Origin: Oehlia diaphana
Lineage: Eukaryota; Glomeromycota; Glomeromycetes; Glomerales; Glomeraceae
DNA: 22,283 nucleotides
Direction: 5' to 3'
Assembly: GCA_003833135.1 (NCBI GenBank)
Contig: QZLH01001456.1
Span: 8,459-30,741 of the forward strand
The position numbers and the translations under genes were made by a program. Below, one piece after another: positions 20,351 through 22,283 of the stretch (position 1 is the stretch's first letter; every line of letters starts with the position of its first letter). The notes under the pieces are model-generated. The model saw nothing but the letters and a program-made list of their open reading frames with translations. It was not told the origin of the DNA and did not search any database.

Positions 20351-20531
20351 TTCATTACAGTTTACAACATAAATATTCAGAATTTTTATTTTTATGCATA
20401 AAGGAGTGCTGTCATATCAAGTCTTGTGCAATCAAAATAATAATTAAAATGGAAGTTGATCAGCTCTTTTTAAACATAAATATAGCGTGAAAAATTCTTA
20501 CCTGATTGTTTATCAGCAGCAAAATAAAATC

Positions 20532-21499
20532 ATGGCACCTACTTCGGTATTTGAAATGCAAAAGTTGACTGTTAAGAAGCTATGAGATAATAATATACGA
20601 AAACCCTCTGAAATAATTAAAATGACTGGTTTTCCAAAGTCTACAGTATATGACATTATCAATCGTCTAAAAAAAACAGGAAGTGTTGAACACTTACCCA
20701 TTCCTGGTCGTCCTCTTATTCTGACACCAAAAAAACGTCGATATCTTGGCCATCTTCTTAAAAATGATAATGCAACAACTTCAGCTTTAATGACAACAAA
20801 GCTGAATAATTTGTATCCAGATTTTAATGTATCAACCCAAACTGTACAACATATTCTTAAAAATAAACTTAATTATATTGTTTGTAGACCATGGTCTGTT
20901 CCTCTTTTTAAAGAAAGTCATGTTAAAGCTCGTCTTTAATAGACCTTAAATCACATTCAAGATGACTGGACTCACACAATTTTTTCGGATGAAAGTACAT
21001 TTCAAACATTTTGTAATACTCAAATTGTACGTTACAAGGCTGAAAACCTACATCTAGTACATCCTATGGTAAAACATCTATATAAGGTTCATGTTTGAGG
21101 TGCATTTTGCCACCAAGGGCCAATTGGAGTTGCATTATTTACAGAAAACATGAATTCTGCTAAATACTACTGTGAAATCCTTTAATCTCAACTACTTCCT
21201 AATGTTTATCATGCTGGTTATGGATGGAATTTTCAGCAGGATAATGCGCCAATGCATACTGTGAAGCTTACTCATCAATTTTTTGTGATTAATGATGTTC
21301 CAGTTATTGATTGGTCTGCAAACTCACCTGACTTGAATCCCATTAAAAATTTATAGGCGATTCTTAAAGGAAATGTAGAAAAAAGGGTTAATAATTGGGT
21401 TATGAAAAAAAAATCACTTGGTGCTAATGATTTTTAAGGCATAATTCAGCAAGAATGGAATAATCACAGGTCAAAAAATGATCTATCTCACACATATCA
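20532..21499 (+). pseudogene. Tc1/mariner transposase, copy B, stops but no frameshift
   Basis: A cut-and-paste transposase relic of the Tc1 group. ATG 20532 (MAPTSVFEMQKLTVKKL) leads into the N-terminal helix-turn-helix (IIKMTGFPKSTVYDIINRLK), the GRP hook (PIPGRPLILTPKK) and a second DNA-binding domain. The DDE core follows: IFSDEST (first Asp), VWGAF with Trp replaced by TGA, FQQDNAP (second Asp) and SPDLNPIKNL*AILK (third acidic residue, Trp replaced by TAG). In-frame stops stand at 20583, 20937, 20940, 21096, 21183, 21354 and 21435, all exactly in phase over ~970 bases, so there is no indel. The reading ends at HRSKNDLSHTYQ where the inverted-repeat element begins, so the last ~20-30 residues are missing. 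No matching terminal repeat is found upstream. The ATG at 20622 is an internal Met. Confidence 0.88.
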
Positions 21500-21505
21500 G
21501 GTACC

Positions 21506-21687
21506 TATATATCGGTGACTAATTAGGTACATATTGGGCATTTTTACATATTAACAACATATTGGGTACCCGATTTATCATATAATACGCAAATTTCAAA
21601 TATGGTTAAAAAAATGTAAATTACCAAGTGTCCGATATCCAAACTATTAGTCACCGATCCATTATCTAATATATATCGGTCACTGAT
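21506..21687. mobile_element. Small MITE-like inverted-repeat element
   Basis: A perfect 13-base inverted pair, ATCGGTGACTAAT (21511-21523) and ATTAGTCACCGAT (21646-21658), encloses about 120 non-coding bases that include the palindrome GGGTACCC and two ACATATTGGG direct repeats. A third copy of the motif, in direct orientation, lies at 21670-21687 (TATATATCGGTCACTGAT, 16 of 18 matches to 21506-21523). No target duplication is clear. It abuts the 3' end of the Tc1 relic and may be its damaged terminus or a separate insertion. Confidence 0.5.
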
Positions 21688-21689
21688 AT

Positions 21690-22283
21690 TTGTACGATCT
21701 TTAAAAAAATTTGTGTGTTTATTTAATATTATCGTAGTATAGAAAACAGCTACTGATTTCTGCCTATTTGGTATTGACTTTGTACGCTTTGTACTTTGTA
21801 AAAATGTAATACAGTATACGAAAAAAAATAATTGCTATGGAGTGCTTGATTCAAGTATCATTTATCTTCACAANGAGTTTTTCCAAATCATGAATACTTA
21901 TAAATAGATGATGTTTATTTACTTTTTTAGGAAATATTGAATGATAAGATTATTATATAAGCCAACTCTCAGTAATCATAGTAATACAAGAGTGTGGCCA
22001 GAGAATACCTAAACTTCAAACCCGTTATCAAAAGCATATACAAAAAATTCAAATTACCACAATTTTCTGAAATCCACTTATTGTAATTAAATTTTTCATG
22101 GCAAAAAAATAAATACGTTCCCTTTTTTTCTTTGTAAACTATTACACTGAATTTGCAAAATGACGTATAAGATGTATTGTACTATTACCATATTAGAAAT
22201 TTTTCTATATAGCCAAGATACCTGAAAAAAATAAATTTTAAGGAGATATTTTTTTTACCCAAATCGTAATAAAATTGTAATAC
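21690..22283. other. A/T-rich DNA, no gene supported; ambiguous base
   Basis: No family motif is seen. A modest open stretch at about 22005-22090 (+) could be read as AREYLNFKPVIKSIYKKF, but it is too short to call. Base 21874 is N, so the assembly is uncertain there. Confidence 0.45.

Noticed and set aside
20260..20490. 76-codon + frame
   Set aside because: It starts inside the last hairpin satellite unit and has low-complexity content; not a gene.
20513..20701. 62-codon - strand frame
   Set aside because: It is antisense to the Tc1 transposase N-terminus.

Overview
The window looks like nuclear DNA of an arbuscular mycorrhizal fungus, most likely Rhizophagus or a close relative (Glomeromycotina). 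The reasons are the very high A+T content, short 60-80 nt introns with GTA donors and TAG acceptors, the tail of a tyrosine-kinase-like protein kinase of the kind hugely expanded in those fungi, and several multi-copy protein families I associate with Rhizophagus. The family matches come from remembered conserved motifs, not from a search.

Layout. 1-727: last four exons of a protein kinase gene (+). 728-3970: gene-free A/T-rich DNA with a strongly T-biased tract at 1550-2012. 3972-4301: an intact small Asn/Ser/Pro-rich protein gene with a TATA box. 4302-5720: A/T-rich DNA with one short coding-like relic and an orphan copy of the same TATA motif. 5721-11260: a graveyard of broken genes on the + strand: a transposon-associated protein, a DDE-type scrap, a Ty3/gypsy RNase H, a LINE reverse transcriptase and a coiled-coil protein. 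12030-16776: a nearly full-length DNA transposon with terminal inverted repeats, flanking TTAA, and a multi-exon DDE transposase-like gene on the - strand, inactivated mainly by stop codons. 16970-18173 (-): the 5' part of a second unrelated multi-copy gene. 18780-19417 (+): a truncated Tc1/mariner-type transposase with an intron. 19507-20350: two satellites, a GATC-rich block and eight ~76-bp hairpin units. 20532-21499 (+): a second, different Tc1 transposase with no frameshift but seven or more stops. 21506-21687: a small inverted-repeat element. The rest is A/T-rich and empty; one base (21874) is N.

How it fits together. Only the kinase and the 109-residue protein look like possible working host genes. 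Everything from 5.7 kb onward is transposon-derived. Four unrelated elements carry in-frame stops that replace expected tryptophan codons or that C-to-T changes could have made, and the hairpin satellite shows matching loss of CpG. Together these suggest cytosine methylation and deamination, or a RIP-like process, acting on repeats.
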